Shown: positions 8,626-18,146, counted from the stretch's first letter. The stretch is 64,000 bases of DNA from Pseudomonas tolaasii NCPPB 2192 (GCF_002813445.1 NZ_PHHD01000001.1:2604001-2668000), one strand, 5' to 3'. Numbers and translations: made by a program. The notes: generated by a model not told the origin, from the sequence alone.

Positions 8626-9369
8626 TCAGGCCGCACGCAGGGGGATAAACGCATAATTGGCCGGCACTTCGGTGGCAATCTGCGCACCGGCCTCCAGCAC
8701 TTGCTCGGCGATCTCGATGCCGGACACATGAAACACCCATTCATTGGCCACGGACGGCTGGTCAACCGCCCAGTCGATGGCCTGGGCAAAAGCGTTCATG
8801 TCCGGCAGGTAGGCGGTAAACCCGTCACCCTTGAGCGCCGTGGTGCGAATGCCGAGAGCGGCGCACACCGCTTCCTTGGTTTGCACGTCATCGCGATCGG
8901 CCTGGCGTGAGCGGTGGATCAGCTCGGCGAGTTCCGCGTCCATCAACTCGCCACCGACGATCAACGCCGGCCCCTGTTCCCAGGATTCCTGCGGGCAGTC
9001 CTTGGCGCCCGGGTTGAGCGGGATGTGCGGGTTGATCTCCATGGGGTAGATGCGACACACCAGCGGGCGGCGCTCATAAATGCCACAGCGGTTGTCTGCG
9101 TCAAGATTGCGGCAACGCCCGGCGTTGTAAGCGGCAAAGGTGATTGCCACAAACGCCTCGGTATTGCCGCTCGGCACCACCACCGACCGGCGCTCGGCGT
9201 GTTCGCGTTGTTGCACGGGCAAGCCCAGGCCGTTGGGAAGGAAACCTTCGATCAAAACGATGACATTACCCCCGTCTGCCGCCCACTGGCGGGCTTCTGC
9301 GAGGGTCAGGGGGACGTGGTGGTCGGAGCAGCATTTGCCGCATCCCACGCAGGAAAAATGAGTATTCAT
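8626..9369 (-). CDS. YkgJ-family Cys-cluster protein
   Basis: The 247-residue cytoplasmic protein begins with the Zn/Fe-binding motif CVGCGKCC at residues 6-13. A second Cys group follows in GRCRNLDADNRCGIYERRP and LVCRIYP, the arrangement of the UPF0153/YkgJ (CxxCxxCC) family thought to coordinate iron-sulphur clusters or zinc. The molecular role of the family is not established. The ATG at 9369 was chosen because the motif follows immediately. A TTG 7 codons upstream is possible, and no clear Shine-Dalgarno sequence supports either. Confidence 0.8.
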   Translation of the reverse strand: MNTHFSCVGCGKCCSDHHVPLTLAEARQWAADGGNVIVLIEGFLPNGLGLPVQQREHAERRSVVVPSGNTEAFVAITFAAYNAGRCRNLDADNRCGIYERRPLVCRIYPMEINPHIPLNPGAKDCPQESWEQGPALIVGGELMDAELAELIHRSRQADRDDVQTKEAVCAALGIRTTALKGDGFTAYLPDMNAFAQAIDWAVDQPSVANEWVFHVSGIEIAEQVLEAGAQIATEVPANYAFIPLRAA

Positions 9370-9477
9370 GGAGGTTCTGTCACCAGGCAAGGTCAGAGGG
9401 CGCTCATAAACGGTGACGGGTTTTTACCTCTGTCCACCGCTGGGGCTCTCTGGAAGCAAGTTATGCGCCAGTGGCAG

Positions 9478-9960
9478 TCAGTCTTCGGGAACCACATCCC
9501 GCAGGACAAAGACCATCCCTGCGCTTTCATACAATTGCCGGGCGCGCAGGTTGCTTTCCCGCACTTTGAGGTCCACACAAGGCTCGCCGCGTTGTTTGAA
9601 CACCTGGAACGTGTGCAGCAGCAAAGCGCGCCCCAACCCCTGGCCCTGGGCGCAAGGGTGGATGGAAAGGTTCTTGATGAAGGCGCTGGTCCAGCACTGG
9701 GCCACGCCAAGAATACCCTCGGTGTTACTGGCGATCAGGCACAGCCTGGGGTCGAATTCGGCATCGGTGACAAACTGGCGGCGCCACTCCTCCAGGCCGG
9801 CGACACGCCCACCCCCCTGTTCCCGGGTCATGGCCAGCACCGCGTGAATGGCCGGGGCCAGTTCATCACGGTAATGATCCAGCCGGATGTTCGCTGGCCA
9901 CTGCGGTGCCGGAAGGCTGCCGGTGAGGTCGCGGCGCAGCAGCTGAAAGTACTCGGCCAA
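9478..9960 (-). CDS. GNAT-family N-acetyltransferase
   Basis: The 160-residue protein has the GNAT fold. Beta4 reads LCLIASNTEGILGVAQ, then comes FIKNLSIHPCAQGQGLGRALL with the acetyl-CoA pyrophosphate-binding Q/R-x-x-G-x-G/A signature (motif A), and motif B LYESAGMVFV. The acceptor substrate is unknown. It starts 3 bp after the cheV stop on the same strand, so the two are probably co-transcribed although their roles are not obviously linked. Confidence 0.85.
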   Translation of the reverse strand: MAEYFQLLRRDLTGSLPAPQWPANIRLDHYRDELAPAIHAVLAMTREQGGGRVAGLEEWRRQFVTDAEFDPRLCLIASNTEGILGVAQCWTSAFIKNLSIHPCAQGQGLGRALLLHTFQVFKQRGEPCVDLKVRESNLRARQLYESAGMVFVLRDVVPED

Positions 9961-9963
9961 CCC

Positions 9964-10866
9964 TTACAGACCCTTTTGCGCCACGGTTTGCGCGGCGACG
10001 ACCAGGCACTTGGTCAGCTCCGGCGAGGAAAACTTGGTAAGCACCGCATCCGCCCCTGCCAGGCGGGCTTTTTCGCTGTTCATCGCGCTGTCCAGCGAGG
10101 TGTGCAGCAACACGTAGAGGTGCTGGAAATCCGGGGTTTCACGCAGGGTGCGGGTGAGGGCGTAGCCGTCCATCTCGGACATCTCGATGTCCGACACCAC
10201 CACGTTGATCTGCTCGGCGGTGCCTTGCAGCTCCAGCAGCACGTCGATGGCGTCCTTGGCGCTGCGGGCGGTGTGGCAGGTCAGGCCGAGGTTGCGCAAG
10301 GTATGCACCGATTGCTGCAACGCCACCTGGCTGTCGTCCACCACCAGAATGCGCGCGTTGCCCAGCACTTCAGCTTCTTCCATGGTCAGGTCGGTAGGCG
10401 CCGCTTCAATCGGCGCGGGGGCAATGCCGTGGATGACTTTTTCGATATCCAGTACCTGCACCAGCCCGCCCTCGACCTGGGTCACGCCGGTGATAAACGC
10501 GCGGTTGCCGCCGGAGCCATAGGGTGGCGGGCGAATGTCGGTGGTCAGGCAGTGCACGATCTTGCTCACCGCCTGCACATGCAAACCCTGCTTGGAGCGG
10601 CTGACATCGGTCACGATCAGGCAGCCGCCGTCCGGATCTTGCAGGGGCATTTCACCCAGGGCACGGCTGAGGTCGATCACCGACAGCGAAGCCCCGCGTA
10701 ACGTGGCGATGCCTTTGACGTGCGGGTGGGACTCGGGAAGCCTCGTCAGCGGCGGGCAAGGAATGATTTCACTGACCTTCAGCAGGTTGATCGCCATCAG
10801 CTTGCCGCTGCGCAAGGTAAAGAGCAGAAGCGAGAGTGAATCTGCGCGGGCTTTGGTGGTGGACAT
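9964..10866 (-). CDS. CheV chemotaxis coupling/receiver protein
   Basis: This 300-residue protein fuses an N-terminal CheW domain (about 10-150) to a C-terminal receiver (about 170-298). The receiver has acidic residues Asp177/Asp178 in LVVDDSQVALQQ, phospho-acceptor Asp226 in VVVSDIEMSEMDGYALTR and the conserved Lys in LTKFSSPEL. Known CheV proteins couple chemoreceptors to CheA and tune adaptation through receiver phosphorylation. No che operon is nearby; stand-alone cheV genes are common in Pseudomonas. Its upstream region contains a REP doublet (10961-11048). Confidence 0.93.
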   Translation of the reverse strand: MSTTKARADSLSLLLFTLRSGKLMAINLLKVSEIIPCPPLTRLPESHPHVKGIATLRGASLSVIDLSRALGEMPLQDPDGGCLIVTDVSRSKQGLHVQAVSKIVHCLTTDIRPPPYGSGGNRAFITGVTQVEGGLVQVLDIEKVIHGIAPAPIEAAPTDLTMEEAEVLGNARILVVDDSQVALQQSVHTLRNLGLTCHTARSAKDAIDVLLELQGTAEQINVVVSDIEMSEMDGYALTRTLRETPDFQHLYVLLHTSLDSAMNSEKARLAGADAVLTKFSSPELTKCLVVAAQTVAQKGL

Positions 10867-10960
10867 AAAAACCTTCTGTGGATCAGGGATGACATCTATG
10901 GAAGGTTATCGACTTGAGGGCGCCAGGCTTTAACCGGGTTTTCTGTGGGGTCGGTGCTTC

Positions 10961-11048
10961 TGTGGGAGCTGGCTTGCCTGCGATGCAAGCGCCTCGGTCT
11001 CGCAGTTGCACCGAGTTGATGCTATCGCAGGCAAGCCAGCTCCCACAC
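10961..11048. repeat. REP doublet
   Basis: Two inverted REP units (TGTGGGAGCTGGCTTGCCTG and its complement) are separated by about 45 bp. They lie in the gap between cheV and the 2-hydroxyacid reductase gene. Same family as the other REP copies in the window. Confidence 0.9.
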
Positions 11049-11070
11049 AAGTGCCCGCCCACTGTGAGGG

Positions 11071-12045
11071 TCAGCCCTTCCAGACCTGCGGGTTCACCAG
11101 GTCCTGCGGGCGCTGGCCCAGCAAGGCGCTGCGCAGGTTGTCCAGGGCGCGGTTGGCCATGGCCTCGCGGGTTTCGCTGGTGGCCGAGCCGATGTGCGGC
11201 AGGGTCACGGCGTTGCTCAGCTGGAACAGCGGCGATTCGGCCAGCGGCTCCTGCTCATACACATCCAGCCCGGCCCCGCGAATGCGCCCGGTTTGCAGGG
11301 CTTCGATCAGCGCCGGTTCATCCACCACCGGGCCACGGGAAATGTTGATCAGGATGGCACTGGATTTCATCAGCCCCAGCTCGCGGGTGCTGATCAGGTG
11401 CCGGGTTTTTTCACTCAACGGCACCACCAGGCAGACGAAGTCCGCCTCGGCCAGCAGTTGGTCCAGGCTGCGGAACTGCGCGCCCAGCGCTTGTTCCAGC
11501 TCAGTCTTGCGGCTGTTGCCGCTGTACAGGATCGGCATGTTGAACCCCAGGCGCCCACGGCGGGCCACGGCGGCGCCGATATTGCCCATGCCGACGATGC
11601 CCAGCGTCTTGCCATGTACATCGCAGCCGAACAAGGGCGCGCCGACACTGGCTTTCCACTGGCCGGCCTTGGTCCAGGCGTCCAGCTCGGCCACGCGGCG
11701 CGCGCTGCTCATGAGCAGGGCGAAAGCCAGGTCGGCGGTGCTTTCGGTGAGCACGTCGGGGGTGTTGGTGAGCATGATGCCGCGCTCGTTGAAGTACGGC
11801 ACATCGTAGTTGTCGTAGCCCACCGACACGCTGGAGACCACTTCCAGTTTGCCCGCGCCCTCAAGCTGCGCGCGGCCCAGCTTGCGGCCCACGCCGATCA
11901 GACCGTGGGCATGGGGCAGGGCCTCATTGAATTGGGCATTGATGTCCCCGCGCTTGGGATCGGGCGAAATCACCTCGAAATCCTGTTGCAGGCGTTCGAT
12001 CATTTGCGGGGTGACACGGCTGAAGGCGAGGACAGTCTTTATCAT
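11071..12045 (-). CDS. 2-hydroxyacid dehydrogenase (glyoxylate / 2-ketogluconate reductase, GhrB/TkrA-like)
   Basis: This is a D-isomer-specific 2-hydroxyacid dehydrogenase of 324 residues. The NAD(P) Rossmann motif is GIVGMGNIGAAVARRG. The substrate-site helix INISRGPVVDEPAL, the Glu-containing AGLDVYEQEPL and the catalytic His in LPHIGSATSE are all present. The closest family by overall pattern is the bacterial GhrB/2-ketogluconate reductase group, which reduces 2-ketogluconate, glyoxylate or hydroxypyruvate. The ATG at 12045 (MIKTVLAFSR) fits the family start; another ATG five codons upstream is possible. The gene is monocistronic between two REPs. The exact substrate is not determinable. 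Confidence 0.85.
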   Translation of the reverse strand: MIKTVLAFSRVTPQMIERLQQDFEVISPDPKRGDINAQFNEALPHAHGLIGVGRKLGRAQLEGAGKLEVVSSVSVGYDNYDVPYFNERGIMLTNTPDVLTESTADLAFALLMSSARRVAELDAWTKAGQWKASVGAPLFGCDVHGKTLGIVGMGNIGAAVARRGRLGFNMPILYSGNSRKTELEQALGAQFRSLDQLLAEADFVCLVVPLSEKTRHLISTRELGLMKSSAILINISRGPVVDEPALIEALQTGRIRGAGLDVYEQEPLAESPLFQLSNAVTLPHIGSATSETREAMANRALDNLRSALLGQRPQDLVNPQVWKG

Positions 12046-12120
12046 TGCAGGCGGGCTCATCGACTACGGGAGAATGCGAGGCAACCTAACATAGCTCAGC
12101 TCAAGTGGGCAGGGGACAAC

Positions 12121-12210
12121 TGTGGGAGCTGGCTTGCCTGCGATAGCGGACTATCAGTTGAAGCCTGTGTGGCTGACCCACCGCTATCGCAGGCAAGCCA
12201 GCTCCCACAG
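12121..12210. repeat. REP doublet
   Basis: Inverted REP units with arms TGTGGGAGCTGGCTTGCCTG and complement lie between the reductase start and the end of the LysR gene. Confidence 0.9.
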
Positions 12211-12234
12211 GAGGACTCGGTTGTCGGATAAAAA

Positions 12235-13203
12235 TCAGTTCGCCAGGCGGCTGCCACCCAAACCGCCACTCAGTTCATACGCCGCCAGCTCTGCCTGATG
12301 GGCGGCCAGAATCTCCGGCAACGAACCGCGCAGGTATTCCACCCAGGTCTTGATCTTCGCGTCCAGGTACTGGCGCGATGGGTAGATGGCGTACAGGTTC
12401 AGCTCCTGCGAGCGGTAGGTGGGCATTACCCGCACGAGCGTGCCGTTGCGCAGGCCTTCAATGGCGGCGTACACCGGCAGCAGGCCGACACCCATGCCGC
12501 TGGTGATCGCGGTTTTCATGGCATCGGCTGAATTGACCAGAAAGGGCGAGGTATTGATCGCCACGCTTTCCTGGCCTTCGGGGCCGTTGAACGTCCATTT
12601 ATCCAACTGAACCACCGGGCTCACCAGGCGCAGGCAGGCGTGGTTGAGCAAATCCCGCGGGCGTTGCGCGCAGCCTTTGGCCTTGACGTAATCCGGCGAG
12701 GCGCAGGCGATGCTGTAGGTGATGCCCAACCGTTGCGAAACGAACCCCGAATCCGGCAGTTCGCTGGCGAGCACGATGGACACGTCGTAGCCCTCGTCGA
12801 GCAGGTCCGGCACGCGGTTGGCCAGGGTCAGGTCGAAAGTCACGTCGGGATGGGTTCGGCGGTAGCGGGCGATTGCGTCGATCACGAAATGCTGGCCGAT
12901 GCCGGTCATGGTGTGCACTTTCAATTGCCCGGCGGGGCGCGCGTGGGCGTCGCTGGCTTCAGCTTCGGCTTCTTCGACGTAGGCCAGGATCTGCTCGCAG
13001 CGCAGCAAATAGCGCTTGCCGGCTTCGGTCAGCGCGATGCGGCGGGTGGTGCGGTTGAGCAGGCGGGTTTGCAGGTGGGCCTCAAGGTTGGAGACCGCGC
13101 GCGAGACATTGGCCGTGGTGGTGTCCAGTTGCACGGCGGCGGCGGTGAAGCTGCCGGCTTCGGCCACGCAACTGAAGGCGCGCATGTTTTGCAAAGTGTC
13201 CAT
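12235..13203 (-). CDS. LysR-family regulator (likely controls the adjacent efflux operon)
   Basis: The 322-residue protein has an N-terminal winged HTH (MRAFSCVAEAGSFTAAAVQL through ANVSRAVSNLEAHLQTRLL) and a periplasmic-binding-like effector domain. The C-terminus has a longer tail than usual (AELAAYELSGGLGGSRLAN). It is divergent from the outer-membrane protein/FUSC/DUF1656/HlyD operon, the same arrangement as AaeR with aaeXAB. This suggests activation of the exporter by an aromatic acid or similar ligand. The ligand is inference. Confidence 0.88.
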   Translation of the reverse strand: MDTLQNMRAFSCVAEAGSFTAAAVQLDTTTANVSRAVSNLEAHLQTRLLNRTTRRIALTEAGKRYLLRCEQILAYVEEAEAEASDAHARPAGQLKVHTMTGIGQHFVIDAIARYRRTHPDVTFDLTLANRVPDLLDEGYDVSIVLASELPDSGFVSQRLGITYSIACASPDYVKAKGCAQRPRDLLNHACLRLVSPVVQLDKWTFNGPEGQESVAINTSPFLVNSADAMKTAITSGMGVGLLPVYAAIEGLRNGTLVRVMPTYRSQELNLYAIYPSRQYLDAKIKTWVEYLRGSLPEILAAHQAELAAYELSGGLGGSRLAN

Positions 13204-13222
13204 GGAGTGTTCTCAGGGGAGA

Positions 13223-13294
13223 TAACAAATTGTGACAGAAAGTTACGCCGTCCAGTGATCCCTACCAACGGATTATCGCCTGAACGGTAACAAA
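13223..13294. promoter_or_regulatory. Candidate LysR control region with repeated TAACAAA
   Basis: Two similar 17-bp stretches, TAACAAATTGTGACAG (from 13223) and TAACAAAGATTCACAG (from 13288), occur as direct repeats 65 bp apart in the divergent promoter region. They share TAACAAA and ACAG. They are candidate regulator sites, from spacing and repetition only. Confidence 0.3.
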
Positions 13295-13385
13295 GATTCA
13301 CAGGAATGCCAGCTTATCGTCCTCCGTTGCGCCCCCTAGAATTGCGCCACCTTTCCCGCATCACCCTCTCAGGAATTCGTCCGCC

Positions 13386-14897
13386 GTGCCGCGTCGCATC
13401 AGCAGAGAGCTAAAAGCTCTCAGTGTTTGGGCCTTTTCGTTAGCAATCAGCGGCTGCATCGGAACCGGAGGAATCGCCCCCCAGGGGCACGCCTTCAACG
13501 CCAACCAACTGGCCACCGACGAAGCGATCCGGAGCGCCGCCAGCGACGCCCACTGGCCCAGCGCGCAGTGGTGGCAAGCCTACGGCGACCCGCAACTGAA
13601 CCACTGGGTCGACCTGGCCACGCAAAACAGCCCGAGCCTGGCCATGGCTGCCGCGCGGGTGCGCCAGGCGCGGGCACTGGCTGGCGTGGCCGAGTCGGCT
13701 GAGTCATTGCAGGTCAACGGCGACACCACCCTCAAGCGCCACAGCTGGCCAAAGGATCAGTTCTACGGCCCCGGCGAGCTGAGCGGCGCCACCACCTGGG
13801 ACAACAATGCGTCCCTGGGCTTAAGTTACGCCCTCGACCTTTGGGGTCGCGAAAGTAACGCCACCGAGCGCGCCGTGGACCTGGCCCACATGAGCGCCGC
13901 CGAGGCGCGCCAGGCCCAGCTCGAACTGCAAAACAACGTGGTGCGCGCCTACATCCAGCTGTCGTTGCACTACGCCAGCCGCGACATCGTCGCCGCCACC
14001 CTGGCCCAGCAACAGCAGATTCTGGACCTGGCCAACAAGCGCCTGAACGCCGGGATCGGCACGCATTTCGACGTGAGCCAGGCTGAAACCCCACTGCCGG
14101 AAACCCATCGCCAACTCGACGCCCTCGACGAAGAAATCGCCCTGAGCCGCAATCAGCTGGCGGCCCTTGCGGGCAAAGGCCCGGGGGAGGGCGCACAATT
14201 GCAACGCCCGAGCTTGTCCCTGGCTGCGCCGCTGAAATTGCCGTCGAGCCTGCCCGCGCAATTGCTCGGCCAGCGCCCGGACGTGGTCGCCAGCCGCTGG
14301 CAGGTGGCGGCGCAAGCCCGTGGCATTGACGTGGCCCATGCCGGTTTTTACCCCAATGTCGATTTGGTCGGCAGCCTCGGCTACGTGGCCACGGGCGGCG
14401 GCATGCTGGAGTTTCTGGCGGGCAAGAAATTCAACTACAACGTGGGGCCGGCGATCACCTTGCCGATTTTCGACGGCGGCCGTTTGCGCGCAGAACTGGG
14501 CGAGGCCAGCGCGGGTTATGACATCGCGGTCGCCCGCTACAACCAGACGCTGGTCAACGCGCTCAAGGGCATCAGCGACCAGTTGATCCGCCGCGAATCC
14601 ATGGACAAACAGTCAGCCTTCGCCGTGCAGTCCGTGGCCTCGGCGCAGAAAACCTACGACATCGCGATGATCGCCTACCAACGCGGCCTCACTGATTACC
14701 TCAACGTGCTGAACGCGCAGACCCTGCTGTTTCGCCAGCAGCAAATCGAGCAGCAGGTGCAGGCCGCGCGCCTGAGTGCCCATGCCGAGCTGGTCACGGC
14801 ATTAGGCGGTGGCCTCGCTGCTGGCAACGACGTGCCGCAGGACACCAAGACCCTCCCGAGCAAGACCCCGGCGGCGCTGGCCGTGCTGGATCACTGA
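13386..14897 (+). CDS. Outer-membrane efflux lipoprotein (OprM/NodT family)
   Basis: The 503-residue TolC-type channel has a lipoprotein signal (FSLAISGC, lipidated Cys near residue 23). Two internally repeated halves are rich in coiled-coil helix, for example ARQAQLELQNNVVRAYIQL and LPAQLLGQRPDVVASRWQV, the latter a NodT-family hallmark. It forms the outer-membrane duct of the exporter encoded with the next three genes. The GTG start at 13386 is used. The downstream FUSC gene begins 10 bp after its stop. Confidence 0.92.
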   Translation: MPRRISRELKALSVWAFSLAISGCIGTGGIAPQGHAFNANQLATDEAIRSAASDAHWPSAQWWQAYGDPQLNHWVDLATQNSPSLAMAAARVRQARALAGVAESAESLQVNGDTTLKRHSWPKDQFYGPGELSGATTWDNNASLGLSYALDLWGRESNATERAVDLAHMSAAEARQAQLELQNNVVRAYIQLSLHYASRDIVAATLAQQQQILDLANKRLNAGIGTHFDVSQAETPLPETHRQLDALDEEIALSRNQLAALAGKGPGEGAQLQRPSLSLAAPLKLPSSLPAQLLGQRPDVVASRWQVAAQARGIDVAHAGFYPNVDLVGSLGYVATGGGMLEFLAGKKFNYNVGPAITLPIFDGGRLRAELGEASAGYDIAVARYNQTLVNALKGISDQLIRRESMDKQSAFAVQSVASAQKTYDIAMIAYQRGLTDYLNVLNAQTLLFRQQQIEQQVQAARLSAHAELVTALGGGLAAGNDVPQDTKTLPSKTPAALAVLDH

Positions 14898-14907
14898 GCA
14901 GGTTTTC

Positions 14908-17085
14908 ATGACTTCCTTGCCTGCACCGCTGCGCTGGCTGCATTCCCTTGAGTGGCGCCGTGGTTTCTTCGACTGGGCACGCAGTGACGGCGTGACCTGG
15001 GTGTATATCTTCAAGGTGCTGATCGCGGCGTTCCTCACGCTGTGGCTGGCCATGCGCCTGGAGTTGCCGCAACCGCGCACGGCGATGATCACCGTGTTTA
15101 TCGTGATGCAACCGCAAAGCGGCCAGGTGTTCGCCAAAAGCTTTTATCGGTTCCTCGGCACCCTGGCGGGGTCGGCGGTGATGGTGTTTCTGATCGCTTT
15201 GTTTGCGCAGAACACCGAGCTGTTTCTCGGCGCTCTGGCGATCTGGGTGGGCATTTGCACGGCCGGTGCGACGCGTAACCGCAACTTTCGCGCCTACGGT
15301 TTTGTGCTGGCGGGCTACACGGCGGCGATGGTCGGCTTGCCGGCGCTGGCGCACCCGGACGGTGCCTTTATGGCGGCGGTGTGGCGTGTGCTGGAAATCT
15401 CTCTGGGGATTCTCTGCTCCACGCTGGTCAGCGCCGCGATCCTGCCGCAAACCTCCAGCGCCGCGATGCGCAACGCGTTGTATCAGCGTTTTGGCGTATT
15501 CGCGCTGTTCGTTACCGATGGCCTGCGCGGGCGCAGTCAGCGTGAGGGCTTCGAGGCCACTAACGTGCGCTTTATCGCCGAAGCCGTAGGCCTGGAAGGG
15601 TTGCGCAGCCTCACTGTGTTCGAGGACCCGCACATGCGCCGGCGCAATGGCCGGCTCAGTCGCTTGAACAGCGAGTTCATGAGCGCAACCACGCGTTTCA
15701 ACGCGTTGCACCAGTTGCTTGAACGCCTGCGCGCCGATGCGGCGGATCATGTTGTCGCCGCGATCAAGCCCGGCTTGCACGACCTGGCCGAGCTGCTCGA
15801 CGGCTTCTCCGGTCGCGCGCTCACCAGCCCCGACGCCGCGCGGCTGGTGGCACAGCTGAGCACTTACAAGGACGGCTTGCCCGCCACGGTGCGTGCCCTG
15901 CGCGTGACCTTTCAGGACGGCGAGCCCACCGAAGCCGAACAACTGGATTTTCACACCGCCTACGAGCTGCTGTACCGCTTCGTCGACGACCTGCACAACT
16001 ACGCGCAGACCCACGCATCGCTGGCCGACCACCGTCACGAGCGTGAACAGTGGGACGAGACCTTTACTCCCAAGACCAACTGGCTGGCCTGCGCCGCTTC
16101 AGGCATTCGCGCCTCGTTTATCCTGATCGTGCTCGGCAGTTATTGGGTGGCCACTGCGTGGCCCAGCGGCGCCACCATGACCCTGATCGCCGCCGCCACC
16201 GTGGGCCTGTCCGCCGCCACTCCCAACCCGAAACGCATGGCTTTCCAGATGGCGTGCGGTACGTTGATTGGCGCGTTGGTGGGCTTTGTCGAAATGTTCT
16301 TCGTGTTCCCGTGGATCGATGGCTTCCCGCTGCTGTGCGTCATGCTTGCGCCGGTGATCGTCTTCGGTGCCTTCCTGGCTTCACGCCCACAGTACGCGGG
16401 TGTCGGCGTGGGGCTGCTGATCTTTTTCAGCACCGGCTCGGTGCCGGATAACCTGACGGTCTACAACCCTTACACCTTTATCAACGACTACATCGCCATG
16501 GTCATCGGCATGCTGGTGTGCGCGGCGGCCGGGGCGATCATTTTGCCGCCCAACAGCCGCTGGCTGTGGCGTCGCCTGGAGCAGGATCTGCGTGAGCAGG
16601 TGGTGTACGCCATCAGCGGCAAACTCAAGGGGCTGGCGTCGGGTTTTGAAAGCCGCACGCGCGACTTGCTGCACCAGGCTTACGGCCTTGCCGTCGGCCA
16701 GCCGCAGGTGCAGCGCGACCTGCTGCGCTGGATGTTCGTGGTGCTGGAGGTCGGGCACGCGATTATCGAGTTGCGCAAGGAACAGGCGATTCTGCCGGTG
16801 CACCCGGCGTATGCCGAGTCCCAGCCGTGGCGTCAGGCGATCCGCGTGATGGGCCGTTCGCTGGTGCGGCTATTCCTGCAGCCCAGCGCGAGCAACCTGG
16901 AGCGCGGTCTGATTGCCGTGGACCACGCGATCAGCCGCGTGCAGGCCACCGACGAACCCTTCGCCCCACACTTCGACACCTCGGCCCTGCGCCGGGTGAA
17001 GAGCTACCTGCACTTTATCCGCACCTCGTTGCTCGACCCGCAATCGCCACTGGCGGCCCTCAAAGGAGCCCCGCATGCCCCGTGA
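14908..17085 (+). CDS. FUSC-family inner-membrane exporter (AaeB-like)
   Basis: The 725-residue membrane protein has two hydrophobic blocks of about five or six segments (residues about 25-175 and 390-550). Each is followed by a cytoplasmic helical domain, the fusaric-acid-resistance/AaeB layout. The core (PRTAMITVFIVMQPQSGQVFAKSFYR) is the FUSC signature. The ATG at 14908 was chosen because earlier in-frame codons overlap the upstream gene. It overlaps the DUF1656 gene by 11 bp. With the HlyD adaptor it probably expels hydroxybenzoate-like or fusaric-acid-like weak acids. Confidence 0.9.
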   Translation: MTSLPAPLRWLHSLEWRRGFFDWARSDGVTWVYIFKVLIAAFLTLWLAMRLELPQPRTAMITVFIVMQPQSGQVFAKSFYRFLGTLAGSAVMVFLIALFAQNTELFLGALAIWVGICTAGATRNRNFRAYGFVLAGYTAAMVGLPALAHPDGAFMAAVWRVLEISLGILCSTLVSAAILPQTSSAAMRNALYQRFGVFALFVTDGLRGRSQREGFEATNVRFIAEAVGLEGLRSLTVFEDPHMRRRNGRLSRLNSEFMSATTRFNALHQLLERLRADAADHVVAAIKPGLHDLAELLDGFSGRALTSPDAARLVAQLSTYKDGLPATVRALRVTFQDGEPTEAEQLDFHTAYELLYRFVDDLHNYAQTHASLADHRHEREQWDETFTPKTNWLACAASGIRASFILIVLGSYWVATAWPSGATMTLIAAATVGLSAATPNPKRMAFQMACGTLIGALVGFVEMFFVFPWIDGFPLLCVMLAPVIVFGAFLASRPQYAGVGVGLLIFFSTGSVPDNLTVYNPYTFINDYIAMVIGMLVCAAAGAIILPPNSRWLWRRLEQDLREQVVYAISGKLKGLASGFESRTRDLLHQAYGLAVGQPQVQRDLLRWMFVVLEVGHAIIELRKEQAILPVHPAYAESQPWRQAIRVMGRSLVRLFLQPSASNLERGLIAVDHAISRVQATDEPFAPHFDTSALRRVKSYLHFIRTSLLDPQSPLAALKGAPHAP

Positions 17086-17275
17086 AATCGCCTTCCACGG
17101 CGTGTACATGCCGACCATGACCCTGATGTTTCTGATCGCAGCCGCGCTTGCCTGGGCGCTGGACCGTTGCCTGGCCGGGTTCGACCTGTACCGTTTTTTC
17201 TGGCACCCGGCGTTGTTGCGCCTGAGCCTGTTCGTTTGCCTGTTCGGCGCGCTGGCGCTGACCGTCTACCGTTGA
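17075..17275 (+). CDS. DUF1656 small membrane protein (AaeX-like)
   Basis: The 66-residue protein has two hydrophobic segments (TLMFLIAAALAWALD and LFVCLFGALALTVYR). This matches DUF1656/AaeX, the small protein almost always encoded beside FUSC pumps. It overlaps the FUSC gene end and lies 10 bp before the HlyD gene. Its role in the complex is not established. Confidence 0.88.
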   Translation: MPREIAFHGVYMPTMTLMFLIAAALAWALDRCLAGFDLYRFFWHPALLRLSLFVCLFGALALTVYR

Positions 17276-17285
17276 GAATGCCCCG

Positions 17286-18146
17286 ATGAAAAAGTTTTTC
17301 AGCCTGCTCGCCACCTTGCTGGTACTGGCTCTGGCGATCTGGATTGGCCGTACGCTGTGGGTGCACTACATGGATACCCCGTGGACCCGCGATGGCCGCG
17401 TTCGCGCCGACATCATCAATGTGGCCGCCGACGTCACAGGTGTTGTGGTCGACGTGCCGGTGCGTGACAACCAGTTGGTGAAAAAGGGTGACCTGCTGAT
17501 GCAGATCGACCCCGAGCACTACCGCATCGCCGTCAAACAAGCCCAGTCGCTGGTGGCTTCACGCAAAGCCACCTGGGAAATGCGCAAGGTCAACGCCCAC
17601 CGCCGCGCCGACCTGGATGCGCTGGTGATCTCCAGGGAAAACCGCGACGACGCCAGCAACATCGCCGACGCAGCCCTGGCTGATTACCAGCACGCGCTGG
17701 CGCAACTGGAAGCGGCAGAGCTGAACCTTAAACGCACGCAGGTTGTGGCGGCGGTCGACGGCTACGTCACCAACCTGAATGTGCATCGCGGTGACTACGC
17801 GCGCATCGGCGAAGCCAAGATGGCCGTGGTCGACATGAATTCATTCTGGGTCTACGGCTTCTTCGAAGAAACCAAATTGCCCCACGTGAACGTCGGCGAC
17901 AAAGCCGATATGCAGTTGATGAGCGGCGAGACCTTGAAGGGCCATGTGGAAAGCATCTCGCGCGGCATCTACGACCGCGACAACCCCGAAAGCCGCGAAC
18001 TGATTGCCGACGTGAACCCGACGTTCAACTGGGTGCGCCTGGCCCAGCGGGTGCCGGTGCGGATCCACATTGATGAAGTGCCGCAGGGCGTGCTGTTGGC
18101 GGCGGGCATCACGTGCACCGTGATCGTCAACCCCACACCAATCTAA
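17286..18146 (+). CDS. HlyD/AaeA-like membrane fusion protein
   Basis: The 286-residue periplasmic adaptor has an N-terminal anchor (LLATLLVLALAIWIG). The family-typical YMDTPWTRDGRVRADI is followed by a split barrel-sandwich (VRDNQLVKKGDLLMQIDPEHY ... LKRTQVVAAVDGYVTNL). The coiled-coil hairpin is short, as in AaeA/EmrA-type adaptors for FUSC pumps. It is the last gene of the four-gene efflux operon and is followed by a REP doublet. Confidence 0.9.
   Translation: MKKFFSLLATLLVLALAIWIGRTLWVHYMDTPWTRDGRVRADIINVAADVTGVVVDVPVRDNQLVKKGDLLMQIDPEHYRIAVKQAQSLVASRKATWEMRKVNAHRRADLDALVISRENRDDASNIADAALADYQHALAQLEAAELNLKRTQVVAAVDGYVTNLNVHRGDYARIGEAKMAVVDMNSFWVYGFFEETKLPHVNVGDKADMQLMSGETLKGHVESISRGIYDRDNPESRELIADVNPTFNWVRLAQRVPVRIHIDEVPQGVLLAAGITCTVIVNPTPI

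Noticed and set aside
14794..16038. Open frame (414 codons) antisense to the FUSC gene
   Set aside because: Shadow frame with Gln/His/Arg-rich composition opposite a clear membrane protein gene.
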